Shown: positions 38,611 through 54,232, counted from the stretch's first letter. The stretch is DNA of 64,000 bases from an uncultured Thiohalocapsa sp. (GCF_913062725.1 NZ_CAJXWY010000007.1:1-64000); one strand, 5' to 3'. Translations and numbers: made by a program. Notes: a model not told the origin generated them from the sequence alone.

Positions 38611-39345
38611 ATGATCAAACGCTTTGCACTGACCGGCCTCGGCGCGTTGGCGCTGATGGCGTCCGGCGCCATCGCCATCGCCGCCGACGAGGCCGCCACC
38701 ATCCGCGCCGCGCTGGCCAAGGTGCTGCCCGACTTCAAGCCCACCAGTGTCAAGGCGACGCCGGTCGATGGCCTGTTCGAAGTCGAAATCGGCCCCCAGG
38801 TGATGTTCGTCACCGGCGACGGCCGCTACCTCATCGACGGCGCCATCGTCGACCTGGAAAGCCGCGAGAACATCACCGAGCAGGCCCAGGCGCGCGCCCG
38901 GCTGCGCTCCATCGAGCAGGTGGGTGCGGACAACATGGTGGTCTTCGAAGCGCCATCTGCGCAGCACACCATCACCGTGTTCACCGACATCGACTGCGGC
39001 TACTGCCGTAAGCTGCACGAGCAGATCCAGGCGTACAACGATGCCGGCATTAGCGTGCGGTATCTGTTCTACCCGCGCGCCGGCGCCAACTCACCCGCCT
39101 ATGACAAGGCCGTCTCCGTGTGGTGTGCCGATGACCGCCGGGAGGCCCTGACCCGCGCCAAGGCCGGCGAGGATATGCCCAAGCGCGAGTGCGCCAATCC
39201 GGTGGCGGAGCATCGCCAGCTCGGCGAGCTGATGGGCATTCGCGGCACCCCGGCCATCGTGCTCGACTCCGGCGACATGGTCCCCGGCTACGTTGAGCCC
39301 AAGCGCCTTGCCGCGCTGCTGGAGCAGACCAGTGCGGCCAACTGA
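38611..39345 (+). CDS. dsbC: periplasmic thiol:disulfide isomerase DsbC
   Basis: Corrects wrong disulfides in exported proteins. 244 residues: signal peptide (FALTGLGALALMASGAIAIAA), N-terminal dimerisation domain, thioredoxin domain with CGYC at 129-132 and cis-Pro loop RGTPAIV. A second Cys pair (WCADD, RECANP) matches the DsbC structural disulfide. ATG 38611 has the SD GAGGTAA. xerD-dsbC linkage is common. Confidence 0.95.
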   Translation: MIKRFALTGLGALALMASGAIAIAADEAATIRAALAKVLPDFKPTSVKATPVDGLFEVEIGPQVMFVTGDGRYLIDGAIVDLESRENITEQAQARARLRSIEQVGADNMVVFEAPSAQHTITVFTDIDCGYCRKLHEQIQAYNDAGISVRYLFYPRAGANSPAYDKAVSVWCADDRREALTRAKAGEDMPKRECANPVAEHRQLGELMGIRGTPAIVLDSGDMVPGYVEPKRLAALLEQTSAAN

Positions 39346-39429
39346 GCGCTTCGCTACGTTGAATCTGCGCCCTGTCCCGAGCCGCTCCGTGCGCCTGTGG
39401 CCGGCGCGGGCACCGCAGCACCGCTCGAC

Positions 39430-40191
39430 ATGACCCGGGCGTCGCTGGCGCTTGCGTGGCGCAGCCACCACGGGCTGGTGCGGCGGCGCAATGAAGACGC
39501 CGTCAGCTGCCTGCCGGACATCGGGGTCGTGCTGGTGGCCGACGGCATGGGCGGCGCTCCCGCCGGCGATGTCGCGAGTGACACTGCGGTGCACGTCATC
39601 GGTGAGCGCTTCGCGCGCCAGCCGCCGCCGGTCGACGCCCCCGATGTCGCACAACGGCTCACCACGGCGGCCATCGATGAGGCCAACGACGCCATCATCA
39701 GGCTCGCCGCTCAGCGCCAGGGCTGCGCCGGCATGGGAACGACCCTGGTCATGGGCTGCTTCGGCGCCGACTGGCTCGTGTATGCCCACGTCGGCGATTC
39801 CCGGCTCTATCGGCTGCGCGCCGGCGTGCTGACGCAACTCACCAAGGACCATTCGCTGATTCAGGAGATGGTGGACCAGGGGTCGTTCTCCAGCCTCGAT
39901 GAGGCGCGGCGGTCCGGCGTCAACGAGCACATCCTCACCACCGCCCTCGGCGCCACGCCCCGCGTGGAGCCCGCCGTGGCGATCAGCAAACTCGCCGCCG
40001 GCGACCGTTATCTCTTTTGCACCGACGGCCTGAGCGGCATGCTGGCGCCCCGGGAGCTCTGCGCCGTGCTCGACACCGCCGGCGGCCTCGACAGCACCGC
40101 CGATACCCTGGTGCGCGCCGCCAACGCCCAGGGCGGTGCCGACAACATCACCCTGGCCCTGGTGCGGGTCGATGGGCTGGCGGATCGGTGA
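39430..40191 (+). CDS. PP2C-type serine/threonine protein phosphatase
   Basis: 253 residues. Metal-binding acidic residues appear in RRRNEDAV, LVADGMGGAPAGD, FCTDGLSGML and GGADNITLALV. Such PrpC/Stp1 enzymes reverse Hanks-type kinase phosphorylation, often linked to type VI secretion or cell wall control, but no kinase gene is nearby. ATG 39430 is used; a GTG at 39397 is possible. Convergent with mutS. Confidence 0.9.
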   Translation: MTRASLALAWRSHHGLVRRRNEDAVSCLPDIGVVLVADGMGGAPAGDVASDTAVHVIGERFARQPPPVDAPDVAQRLTTAAIDEANDAIIRLAAQRQGCAGMGTTLVMGCFGADWLVYAHVGDSRLYRLRAGVLTQLTKDHSLIQEMVDQGSFSSLDEARRSGVNEHILTTALGATPRVEPAVAISKLAAGDRYLFCTDGLSGMLAPRELCAVLDTAGGLDSTADTLVRAANAQGGADNITLALVRVDGLADR

Positions 40192-40311
40192 TGGGCGGTG
40201 GACCACCCCGGCGCCTGACCTGAGCCCGCACGCCCGCCGACCGGATGCGGGGCGGACTCGCCAGTCCCAAGTCCCCGGCGTCAGACCCCACAGTAGTCCT
40301 GCCAGACAGGG

Positions 40312-42984
40312 TCAGAGCATACCCTTGAGCCGATGCAGCGCCGCCAGCGCGGCGTGCGGCGTGAGCGCCTCCAGATCGAGCGCCTCGAGGGCCGTGAGCG
40401 CCGGATGCGGTGCGGGCGGCGCGAACAGGCTGAGCTGGGCCGGCGTGTCCGCGGCGGCGGGCCGGCGCTCGACGGTGTCCTCCTCCAGGCTGCGCAGGCG
40501 CTCGCGGGCACGCTCGATCACCGCCCGCGGCACGCCGGCCAGCGTCGCCACCTGCAGGCCGTAGCTCTGGCTCGCCGGCCCCTCGCGCACACTGTGCAAA
40601 AAGACGATGCGCTCGCCGTGCTCCACCGCGTCCAGATGCAGGTTGGCGATGCCGGTGTGCTCCTGGGGTAGGGCGGTGAGCTCGAAGTAATGGGTGGCGA
40701 ACAGGGTGAGCGCCCGCACCCGGCTGGCCAGTTCCACCCCGCAGGCCCAGGCCAGCGACAGACCATCGAAGGTGCTGGTGCCGCGGCCCACCTCGTCCAT
40801 GAGCACCAGGCTGCGCTCGGTGGCGTTGTGCAGGATGTTGGCGGTCTCCTCCATCTCCACCATGAAGGTGGAGCGCCCGCCGGCGAGGTCGTCGGCGGCG
40901 CCGATGCGCGAGAAAATCCGGTCCACCGGGCCGATGCGCGCGGCGGCCGCCGGCACGAAGCTGCCGGTATAGGCCATGAGCACGATGAGCGCAGTCTGGC
41001 GCATGAAGGTGGACTTGCCGCCCATGTTCGGGCCGGTGATCACCAGCATGCGCCGGTGCGCGTCCAGGCGCACCGGATTGGGGATGAAGGGGGCGCCGCT
41101 ACCCCGGGACAGCATGCGCTCCACCACCGGATGGCGGCCGTCGGCGATCTCCACCATCACCGCCTCCACCAGCTCGGGCCGGCGCCAATTGAGGCTGGCC
41201 GCCCGCTCGGCGAGGCCCGCGAGCACGTCCAGGGTGGCCACGGCCCGGGCCAAACGCTGCAGCGGCTCGATGCATGCGCCCAGGGTCGCCAGCAGGTCCT
41301 CGTACAGGGACTTCTCCAGCGCCAGTGCCCGCTCGCGGGCGGAGAGCACCTGATCCTCGAAGCGCTTCAGCTCCGGGGTGATGTAGCGCTCGGCGGCCTT
41401 CAGGGTCTGGCGGCGCTGATAGTCCGCCGGCACCTTGTCCGCATGGCTGCGGCCGATCTCGATGTAGTAGCCGTGCACCCGGTTGTAGCTGACCTTGAGG
41501 GCGGCGATGCCGGTGCGCTCGCGCTCCCGGGCCTCCAGCTGCAGCAGGAACTGGTCGCCGTGCTCGGCGAGGTCGCGCAGCTCGTCCAGCTCGGCGCAGT
41601 GACCGCGCGCCAGCACGCCGCCGTCGCGGATCAGCGCCGGCGGCGTCTCCACCAGGGCCCGCGTCAGCCGGGTGTGGGTGTCGGGATGCTCGCCCAGATC
41701 CGTGTCCAACGCCGCCAGCAGCGTGGGCCTGGCGCCGCCGAGGTTGGCATGCTGAAGGCAGGCATGCAGTGCCGGCAGCCGGGTCAGCGCATCGCGCAGC
41801 GCCGCGAGGTCGCGCGGGCGCGCGGAGCCGATGGCGATGCGGGCGACGATGCGCTCGATGTCGGCGATGGCCGCCAGCTCCTCGCGCAGCGGGGCGCGTG
41901 CGGCCTCGTCGAGCAGGGCTTCGACCGCATCTTGGCGGTCGCGCACCGCATCGGCATCGCGCAGCGGCCGGCCGAGCCAGCGCCGCAGCAGCCGCGCCCC
42001 CATGGTGGTGCGGGTGGCGTCCATGACCGCGGCCAGGGTCTGCTGCTCCGCGCGGTCCGCATCGGCGCGGTCCGTCGCGGCGCGCAGGGGTGTCAACAGT
42101 TCCAGATTGCGGCGGGTGGCGGCGTCCAGTATCAGCGCATCGTCCCGGCGCTCGGTGCTCAGGCCGCGCAGGTGTGCGAGCTCGCTCTGCTGGGTGTCGC
42201 GCACGTACTGCAGCAGGCAGCCGGCGGCGCCGACCGCAAGGCGCAGCTCGCCGCAGCCGAAGCCCGTGAGATCACGGGTGCCGAACTGTCGACACAGCAG
42301 GCGCTCGGCGCTGTCGGCGTCGAAGAGCCAGGCCTGGCGGCGCGCGACGCCGCCGGTAAAGCCCAGCCGCTCCGGCAGGTCGCTGCCCTCGGCGAGCAAC
42401 AGCTCGGCGGGCCGCAGGCGCTCCAGCTCCGCCGCCAGCGCCGTGAGGCCGGTGAGCTCCAGCACCGTGAAGCGTCCGCCGGCGAGCTCCAGCACGGCCA
42501 GGCCAAAGGCGGCATCCGCGGTGTCCGCCGGGCCCGGCGCCGGCGCGCCCTCGGCGACGGCACACAAGAGATTCTCCCGGCGGTCGTCCAGCAGGGCCTC
42601 GTCGGTGAGGGTGCCGGGTGTGACCACCCGCACCACCTTGCGCTCCACCGGTCCCTTGCTCCTGGCCGGATCGCCGAGCTGCTCGCAGATGGCCACGGAC
42701 ACGCCCGCGCGCACCAGCCTGGCGAGATAGCCCTCGACGGCATGGTAGGGGATGCCGGCCATGGGGATGGGCTGCCCGGCGGACTGCCCGCGCTTGGTGA
42801 GCGTGATGTCCAGGAGCGCCGCCGCACGCTCGGCGTCGTCGAAGAAGAGCTCGTAGAAGTCCCCCATGCGGTAAAACAGCAGCATGTCCGGGTGCTCCGC
42901 CTTGATGCGCAGGTATTGCCGCATCATGGGGGTGTGCTGGCTGTGCTGTGGGGAGGCGTTGTCTTGGGGGGCGGCGTCGGGCAT
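40312..42984 (-). CDS. mutS: DNA mismatch repair protein MutS
   Basis: Recognises base mismatches and starts repair. 890 residues. The mismatch-binding Phe-X-Glu motif is in [12 protein letters not shown], the N-terminus carries HTPMMRQYL, and the ATPase has Walker [10 protein letters not shown] with [16 protein letters not shown] and an [10 protein letters not shown]-loop. The short C-terminal oligomerisation segment is retained. ATG 42984. A 7-bp tandem repeat begins 6 bases upstream of this ATG, and no normal SD is visible there. Confidence 0.96.
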   Translation of the reverse strand: MPDAAPQDNASPQHSQHTPMMRQYLRIKAEHPDMLLFYRMGDFYELFFDDAERAAALLDITLTKRGQSAGQPIPMAGIPYHAVEGYLARLVRAGVSVAICEQLGDPARSKGPVERKVVRVVTPGTLTDEALLDDRRENLLCAVAEGAPAPGPADTADAAFGLAVLELAGGRFTVLELTGLTALAAELERLRPAELLLAEGSDLPERLGFTGGVARRQAWLFDADSAERLLCRQFGTRDLTGFGCGELRLAVGAAGCLLQYVRDTQQSELAHLRGLSTERRDDALILDAATRRNLELLTPLRAATDRADADRAEQQTLAAVMDATRTTMGARLLRRWLGRPLRDADAVRDRQDAVEALLDEAARAPLREELAAIADIERIVARIAIGSARPRDLAALRDALTRLPALHACLQHANLGGARPTLLAALDTDLGEHPDTHTRLTRALVETPPALIRDGGVLARGHCAELDELRDLAEHGDQFLLQLEARERERTGIAALKVSYNRVHGYYIEIGRSHADKVPADYQRRQTLKAAERYITPELKRFEDQVLSARERALALEKSLYEDLLATLGACIEPLQRLARAVATLDVLAGLAERAASLNWRRPELVEAVMVEIADGRHPVVERMLSRGSGAPFIPNPVRLDAHRRMLVITGPNMGGKSTFMRQTALIVLMAYTGSFVPAAAARIGPVDRIFSRIGAADDLAGGRSTFMVEMEETANILHNATERSLVLMDEVGRGTSTFDGLSLAWACGVELASRVRALTLFATHYFELTALPQEHTGIANLHLDAVEHGERIVFLHSVREGPASQSYGLQVATLAGVPRAVIERARERLRSLEEDTVERRPAAADTPAQLSLFAPPAPHPALTALEALDLEALTPHAALAALHRLKGML

Positions 42985-42990
42985 GTGCAG

Positions 42991-43021
42991 GTGCTGGGTG
43001 CTGGGTGCTGGGTGCTGGGTG
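42991..43021. repeat. 7-bp tandem repeat immediately upstream of mutS
   Basis: GTGCTGG repeated four times plus three bases, perfect copies. On the mutS strand it reads as CCAGCAC units just before the start codon, occupying the place of the ribosome binding site. A 7-base unit is prone to slippage. Confidence 0.9.
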
Positions 43022-43063
43022 TGATGACGCCGGTGTGTGGCGGCATCCGGGCCGAATCCGGGC

Positions 43064-43069
43064 TAGAAT
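43064..43069 (+). promoter_or_regulatory. candidate -10 element, near-leaderless transcript
   Basis: TAGAAT (5 of 6 to consensus) ends 9 bases before the ATG at 43079, so transcription would start within a few bases of the start codon. No good -35 is seen. Confidence 0.4.
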
Positions 43070-43078
43070 AGCGGGGTT

Positions 43079-43624
43079 ATGCGCTTCAAGCTCCCCCGTA
43101 CCTACAAGCTGCTGCTGGCCTTGGCCCTCGTCGCCGGCCCCCTGTACTGGCTCATGTTCACCGAGGACGGCCGCCGGCGCAGTGATTTATTTCTGTTGCA
43201 AATCCTCGGCAAGCCCAGCTTCAATATAGGCTACGACCGTCTCAGCGGCGCCGTCACCCATGCCGATATCGAGGCACAGTTTCCGAAGATCGACTTCCAG
43301 TGCGTGGAGCACCGCAGCGCCTTGGGCGACGAGGTGTGTGGTGCGGAGATCGCCTCCTTCAACGGCCTGCCGGCCCGCCGGGCACTGCTGCACTACGGCG
43401 CTGGCCGGCTCACGGCGTTGCGGCTCGATTATCGCCGGCATTACCACGGACTGCTCACCCAATCCCTGAGCAATGGTCTGGGTCAGCCCAGTGTCGAGGC
43501 GGGCGGCAGCACCCTGCGCTGGCGGGCGCCGGGGGGCATCATCGTGCTGCCCGCCGGGCAACCACAGAGCGACGCCAACGCCGCGCTGATGTGGCTCTCG
43601 CCGGCGCTCACCGGCGATTACTAG
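43079..43624 (+). CDS. hypothetical membrane-anchored protein (181 aa)
   Basis: Family not recognised. One N-terminal hydrophobic helix (YKLLLALALVAGPLYWLMF) and then a soluble, probably periplasmic domain with two Cys residues (FQCVEHRSALGDEVCGAEI) that could form a disulfide. The C-terminus has RWRAPGGIIVLPAG. Divergent from mutS, and 165 bases before the sensor-kinase start, on the same strand. Codon use is normal for the region. Confidence 0.75.
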   Translation: MRFKLPRTYKLLLALALVAGPLYWLMFTEDGRRRSDLFLLQILGKPSFNIGYDRLSGAVTHADIEAQFPKIDFQCVEHRSALGDEVCGAEIASFNGLPARRALLHYGAGRLTALRLDYRRHYHGLLTQSLSNGLGQPSVEAGGSTLRWRAPGGIIVLPAGQPQSDANAALMWLSPALTGDY

Positions 43625-43789
43625 GGCGCGGGGGCCGACATGCCCGTGCCGGGCATGATCAGCGCTCGGTTTGAGGCACAATGGATCCAGGCCATTCCGT
43701 CCGCCCCGAAGAGCGAGCGACGCCTGGCATATCGCGTTCGCCCACCGCAAGGTTGGGCCCACGAAAGCCGCACCAAGCCAAGATTGCCT

Positions 43790-49891
<6,102 letters not shown>

Positions 49892-49963
49892 TTTTTGCGC
49901 CATGCTGGCTCTGCGCCTGCCAGTCGTCCCCGAGAGCCACCGCGCGTCAGCGACCCAGCCATC

Positions 49964-51097
49964 ATGTCCACCCCTGTGCCCAAGGCCGAGATCCTGGTCG
50001 TCGACGACGACTGGGCGACGCGTGTGCTGCTCTCGGGATTACTGCGCCAGCAGGGCTACCAGGTGGCCGCGGCCTCGTGCGGCGCCGATGCGCTGACGGC
50101 CGCAGGTGCGCGGCAGCCGGCGCTGATCCTGCTGGACGTCATGCTGCCGGACACGGATGGCTTCGCCCTGTGCCGGGAACTGCAGTGTGTCGACGCCACC
50201 CGTCGCATTCCGGTCATCTTCCTGACCGCCAAGGGCGATGAGCACGAAGTCGTGCGCGGTCTGAAAGCCGGCGGCGTGGACTACATCGTGAAGCCCTTTG
50301 CGGCGGAGGTGCTGCTGGCCCGGGTGGACACCCATGTCACCCTGTCGCAGCTCTCCCGCGGCCTCTATCGCGCCCTCGACGAGCACGCCGAGCGCCTGCA
50401 GCAGGCCAACCGACGGCTGCGCGCGCTGAACATGGAAATGGCCACCGTCGAAGAGCGCCAGCGCCGCCAGCTCGCGCAGCAGCTGCACGACACCACCATC
50501 CAGGAACTGGTCCTGGCGCGCATTCTGGTGGAAGGTGGCCCCGCAACGTCGGAGCGTCGCGACCAGCTCACCGGGTTGCTGGCGACTGCCATCGACCAGC
50601 TGCGCTCGCTGGTGTTCGAGCTGAGTCCGCCCATGCTCCAGCGCCGCGGCTTGTTCGATGCGCTGGAATGGCTGGCGGCGGAGATGGGTCAGCAATGGGG
50701 TCTCGAGGTGATCTGTGAGCGAAGCGGCGCGCCGCCGGTGCTGGCCGAGGTGCAGGCACTGGTCCTGTTCCAGGGCGCGCGGGAGCTCCTCATCAATGCC
50801 GCCAAGCACGCCGAGGCGACGCGGGCCGTGTTGACGCTGAGCCACGACGGCGATCGCCTGACGATCGTCGTCAGTGACGACGGTCGCGGCTTCGAGCCAG
50901 GCTGGCTCGCCGACCCGGATGCGGCGCCTGGCGCTGATGACGGCGAGACGGCCAGGGGGGGCTTTGGTCTCTACAGCCTGCGCTCGCGCATGGAACTGCT
51001 GGGTGGCTGCCTGCGGCTGAGCAACCGCCGTGATCGCGGCGCCGAAGCCATGCTCAGCATCCGTGCGCACGCGGCGGCGCCAGACAGTGACGCCTGA
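49964..51097 (+). CDS. receiver-HisKA_3 histidine kinase (NarX/UhpB-like kinase core)
   Basis: 377 residues, cytoplasmic. N-terminal receiver (ILVVDDDWATRVLLSGL; phospho-acceptor Asp58 in LLDVMLPD; FLTAK; KPF), a linking helix, then a HisKA_3 domain with His175 in QLAQQLHDTTIQELVLARI and an HATPase_c with LLINAAKHAEA, DDGRGF and GGFGLYSLRSRMELLGG. No output domain. It lies 72 bases after the giant hybrid kinase, so it probably accepts phosphate from that protein's HPt and in turn controls a regulator encoded elsewhere (inference). Confidence 0.9.
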   Translation: MSTPVPKAEILVVDDDWATRVLLSGLLRQQGYQVAAASCGADALTAAGARQPALILLDVMLPDTDGFALCRELQCVDATRRIPVIFLTAKGDEHEVVRGLKAGGVDYIVKPFAAEVLLARVDTHVTLSQLSRGLYRALDEHAERLQQANRRLRALNMEMATVEERQRRQLAQQLHDTTIQELVLARILVEGGPATSERRDQLTGLLATAIDQLRSLVFELSPPMLQRRGLFDALEWLAAEMGQQWGLEVICERSGAPPVLAEVQALVLFQGARELLINAAKHAEATRAVLTLSHDGDRLTIVVSDDGRGFEPGWLADPDAAPGADDGETARGGFGLYSLRSRMELLGGCLRLSNRRDRGAEAMLSIRAHAAAPDSDA

Positions 51098-51157
51098 GTG
51101 CCGTCCGCCTGCCGTGCACAACCGCCGCAGGCCACTACAGACTGAGGTTGAGAGCAC

Positions 51158-51334
51158 ATGATTGAAGTCGGCGGCTTTTTCGGCCTGCTACTGCTGATCC
51201 TGGTGGTGTATGCCATCATCAAGACGGCGCAGAGCGACGCCAGCACCCTGGCCAAGGTCATCTGGGTGGTGCTGTTGCTGTTACTGCCGGTGCTCGGCTT
51301 CATCCTGTGGCTGCTCTTCGGCCCCAAGGGCTGA
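51158..51334 (+). CDS. small PLDc_N-type membrane protein (58 aa)
   Basis: Two closely spaced helices: FFGLLLLILVVYAIIKTAQS and KVIWVVLLLLLPVLGFILWL, ending FGPKG. This is the pattern of the PLDc_N domain found at the N-terminus of cardiolipin synthases and alone in small proteins of unknown role. GAGG lies 11 bases upstream of the ATG. It follows the kinase gene by 60 bases. Confidence 0.75.
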   Translation: MIEVGGFFGLLLLILVVYAIIKTAQSDASTLAKVIWVVLLLLLPVLGFILWLLFGPKG

Positions 51335-51416
51335 GAACGGCGAGGAACCGGAGGCCGGCACGTCTCCAGTGCGCCAGTCCCGAGCCCCCGGGGTTCCCAG
51401 CCCCCGGCGCCTCACC

Positions 51417-52139
51417 TCAATACATGTGCTGACCGCCGTTGACCGATACCGTAGCGCCGGTGATGAAGTCGGCGTCGTCCGCCACCAGAAAGACCACGGT
51501 GCGGGCGATATCCTCGGGCTTGCCCAGACGACCCATGGGGATGCGCTTGATGATCTTCGCCAGCACCTCCGGCGGTACGGCACGCACCATTTCGGTATCC
51601 ACATAGCCGGGCGCAACGGCATTGACGGTGATGCCCTTGCCGGCACCCTCCTGCGCAAGGGCCTTGGTGAAGCCGTGGATGCCGGATTTGGCGGCGGCGT
51701 AGTTCACCTGTCCGTATTGTCCCGCCTGCCCGTTGATGGAGCCGATATTGACGATGCGCCCGAAGCCGCGCTCGCGCATGCCGTCGATCACGGCCCGGCA
51801 ACAGTTGAAGCATGAGCCCAGGTTGGTGTCGATGACCGCCTGCCACTTGTCGTGGGTCATCTTGTGCAGGGTGCCGTCGCGGGTGATGCCGGCGTTGTTC
51901 ACGAGCACCTGCACCGGGCCCAGGTCCTGCTCGATGGCGCGTATACCGGCGGTGACGGCGTCGAAGTCGGCGACGTCGAACTTGTAGGCCGCAATACCGG
52001 TGCGCGCCGTGAACGCCTGCGCCGCCTGATCGTTACCGCCGTAGTTGGCGGCCACGTTGTAGCCGGCGTCTTGCAATGCGACGCAGATGGCTTCGCCAAT
52101 GCCGCGGGTGCCGCCGGTGACAAGTGCTGTTCTCGCCAT
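51417..52139 (-). CDS. phaB: acetoacetyl-CoA reductase
   Basis: NADPH-dependent short-chain dehydrogenase making (R)-3-hydroxybutyryl-CoA for polyhydroxybutyrate. 240 residues: TGGTRGIGEAI cofactor loop, NNAGITRDGTLHKM, catalytic Ser-Tyr-Lys in IGSINGQAGQYGQVNYAAAKSG-type arrangement, and VAPGYVDTEMV. The end SVNGGQHMY is characteristic of PhaB, separating it from FabG. No synthase (phaC) is in the window. The region between it and the divergent membrane-protein gene is 283 bases with no clear promoter. Confidence 0.92.
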   Translation of the reverse strand: MARTALVTGGTRGIGEAICVALQDAGYNVAANYGGNDQAAQAFTARTGIAAYKFDVADFDAVTAGIRAIEQDLGPVQVLVNNAGITRDGTLHKMTHDKWQAVIDTNLGSCFNCCRAVIDGMRERGFGRIVNIGSINGQAGQYGQVNYAAAKSGIHGFTKALAQEGAGKGITVNAVAPGYVDTEMVRAVPPEVLAKIIKRIPMGRLGKPEDIARTVVFLVADDADFITGATVSVNGGQHMY

Positions 52140-52422
52140 GGTGTCCTCGCTTCGGATGGTTTTGGTGTCGTGGGGTGCGTGCCCTTGAGCACGCGCTGAT
52201 GGTAACCCAGGCGCGCGGGTGGAGGCAGTCTGCAGCCCTGACCTTGCGGGCCGTCTTGCGGCCCGGAAGTGGCATTATCGGTGCGGCATCGTCGCCATTT
52301 GCACCAAATTGGGTAGACTAGGGGAAACGACGAGCACCACCCGGCGGTAGCACAACGCCAGCCCGGGCATACCGATGCTGCCCGCCCGGATTATGGCAGG
52401 AGATTTGGGGGACCCGATCGCA

Positions 52423-53199
52423 ATGCTGTCCAAAGCGCGCTTGACCGCCGTCATGACGACGCTGTTCGTTTGGGGCCTCGCCGGCGCCCTGTTCGGCGGA
52501 CTCTTCATTGGCCTGTACGAAGTCCTGCAGGTACTGACCCTCGGGCCCCGGCAGGCGGTGGTGGTGGCGGCGCTGGCGGCGGCGATGACCACCGCGGCCT
52601 TCTACAGCGCCATGCCCGTGGCGCTGATGGGTGCCATGGCCGGCGTGCTGGCGTCCATCGGCTACCTCATCCTCGGCGGCCCGCGACTGGAGCTGGGGAT
52701 CATCGTCTTGGTGGCGGCGGGCCTGGGGCTGCTCGGCGGCGCCTTTTTCGCCTGGACGTCGGCGCCCGGCTCACGTCCGCTCGCGGAGACCCTCACCGGG
52801 CTTCTCGCCGGCCTCGGCGCCGGCCTGATTCTGGTGGCGGTGCTGACCCTCTACAGCCAGCCCGTGGGGGCCGTCGTCCTGGCCGCCGGGATCGTCGCGC
52901 TGGTCGGCTCGCTATTCCAGCTGAACGAGCACTGGATCGTCAGGGGCCTGCACGGCTGGCTGCCGGATACGCTGGCGGCGCCCATGGTGGCGGCATTGGT
53001 GGCCGCTGTGGTGGGGGCGAGCATGTGGATGGTGGCGGGCACCACCGCCACGGCATTGGATCCGGCGGCAAGGGATGCGGTGGCGCGGGTACTGGCGCAA
53101 GTGCCATCGGGCGTGCTCGGGGGGCTCATGGGCGGTGCGGTCACCGGTGGGCTGTTGGCGCTGATGGGGTTTCGGCCCGACGAGCACGAGCCCGGCTGA
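52423..53199 (+). CDS. hypothetical polytopic membrane protein
   Basis: Family not recognised. 258 residues with about seven or eight hydrophobic segments (LTAVMTTLFVWGLAGALFGG first, VPSGVLGGLMGGAVTGGLLA last), many Gly/Ala-rich, and short charged loops (SQPVGAV, NEHWIVRGLHGWLPD). ATG 52423 is chosen for the GGGGGA 10 bases upstream; ATG 52375 and 52393 are in frame. Divergent from phaB. Confidence 0.7.
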   Translation: MLSKARLTAVMTTLFVWGLAGALFGGLFIGLYEVLQVLTLGPRQAVVVAALAAAMTTAAFYSAMPVALMGAMAGVLASIGYLILGGPRLELGIIVLVAAGLGLLGGAFFAWTSAPGSRPLAETLTGLLAGLGAGLILVAVLTLYSQPVGAVVLAAGIVALVGSLFQLNEHWIVRGLHGWLPDTLAAPMVAALVAAVVGASMWMVAGTTATALDPAARDAVARVLAQVPSGVLGGLMGGAVTGGLLALMGFRPDEHEPG

Positions 53200-53502
53200 G
53201 TGCTGCGACGCGACGGTCGTGGCCCGGCGCAGGCGGCATCGGACCAACGCCCGTGACCTTTTGGCGCAAGACGGACGGCCGCCTGGGCGAGTGGCCGATG
53301 ACATGTGCGGCTTTGCTCCGGGCGCAAATGCGGTGGAAGCGCCGATGGTCGTCAGCGAGGCCCGCTGCCTATGCTCTGGGGTCGATGGGGCAGGCGCGGC
53401 GCAGACGCGCATGCCCCATGCGGCCGGCGATCGGCAGTATGCCGCTCGCCATCCCGAAAGCCGCGATGGGTGCGCGCCCATCGCCCACTGGAGCGCCCGT
53501 CT
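53200..53502. other. non-coding stretch before the DUF2934-hsp20 pair
   Basis: 303 bases without a convincing gene. It contains a short perfect hairpin, CGATGGG (53464-53470) and CCCATCG (53477-53483), 20 bases before the DUF2934 ATG. A CCCCATG tract at about 53411 resembles a heat-shock sigma-32 -10, but no matching -35 is present. Confidence 0.4.
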
Positions 53503-53727
53503 ATGAAAGCAAAGACTGCCAGGTCCGCCGAGCAAGCGGCGGCGGTGACGCAAGCCGCCCAAGCCGCATCCGCCGCCGCGGATGATCCGCCGATGTCGGC
53601 GCGTGACGACGCCATCCGCACCGCGGCCTATGCGCGCGCCGAGGCTCGCGGGTTCGTGCCCGGCCACGAGCTGGAGGATTGGCTCGCCGCCGAGCGCGAG
53701 GTGGATGCCACACAAGGCGTTGCTTGA
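53503..53727 (+). CDS. DUF2934 domain protein (74 aa)
   Basis: Small soluble protein. The C-terminal 40 residues (RDDAIRTAAYARAEARGFVP, then HELEDWLAAEREV) match the DUF2934 pattern; function unknown. The N-terminus is Lys/Ala-rich. ATG 53503 has GGAG about 9 bases upstream. It ends 13 bases before hsp20, so both are probably one transcript. Confidence 0.75.
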   Translation: MKAKTARSAEQAAAVTQAAQAASAAADDPPMSARDDAIRTAAYARAEARGFVPGHELEDWLAAEREVDATQGVA

Positions 53728-53740
53728 ACAGGAGTCGATC

Positions 53741-54232
53741 ATGAGCAAAGACAAAGCGTTGGAGAAGAAGGCCGAAGCCAAGTCCGCGGCGATGCAGATC
53801 GCGAGCCCTTGGGAGCAGATGGAGCGTTTGATGGACGAGTTCGTGCCCGCACGCTGGATGCAGCGCTTGGGCGTGCCCGACTGGGGTGAGCGCTTCGTCG
53901 GTATCCAAGCCCAGGTGCCCCATGTCGATGTCATCGATCGGGACGACGAGGTACTGGTCAAGGCGGAGATAGCGGGCGTGCGCAAAGAGGACGTGGAGCT
54001 CAGCGTCACCGACACGACACTCACCGTCGCCGGCAAGACCCAGCACGAGGAGAAAGAAGCCCGGGAAAACTTCTATCGCCGCGAGATCCGTCGCGGTGAG
54101 TTCTCCCGCACCGTCGCGCTGCCGGCGGCCGTCGACACCGAAAAGGCCAGCGCCAAGTTCGAAGACGGCATGCTCATGGTCTCCCTGCCCAAGGTGACCA
54201 AGACCGCACGCAAGCGCTTGGAAATCGCCTGA
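53741..54232 (+). CDS. Hsp20/alpha-crystallin family small heat-shock protein
   Basis: ATP-independent holdase chaperone, 163 residues. Alpha-crystallin domain: PHVDVIDRDDEVLVKAEIAG, LTVAGKTQHEEKE, FYRREIRRGEFSRTVALPA and FEDGMLMVSLPK. A Lys-rich N-terminal arm precedes it. AGGAG lies 7 bases before the ATG. Small heat-shock proteins often coat PHA granules in PHB producers, consistent with phaB nearby (inference). Confidence 0.93.
   Translation: MSKDKALEKKAEAKSAAMQIASPWEQMERLMDEFVPARWMQRLGVPDWGERFVGIQAQVPHVDVIDRDDEVLVKAEIAGVRKEDVELSVTDTTLTVAGKTQHEEKEARENFYRREIRRGEFSRTVALPAAVDTEKASAKFEDGMLMVSLPKVTKTARKRLEIA

Noticed and set aside
40690-43071. About 790-codon open frame on the plus strand, opposite mutS
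   Set aside because: High-GC shadow of mutS; no recognisable domains.
43640-43789. N-terminal extension of the giant sensor kinase
   Set aside because: About 50 residues with no family similarity ahead of a good signal peptide; the GTG at 43790 gives a normal export signal.
53405-53425. CCCCATG tract as a sigma-32 promoter for hsp20
   Set aside because: No CTTGAA-like -35 at the right distance.
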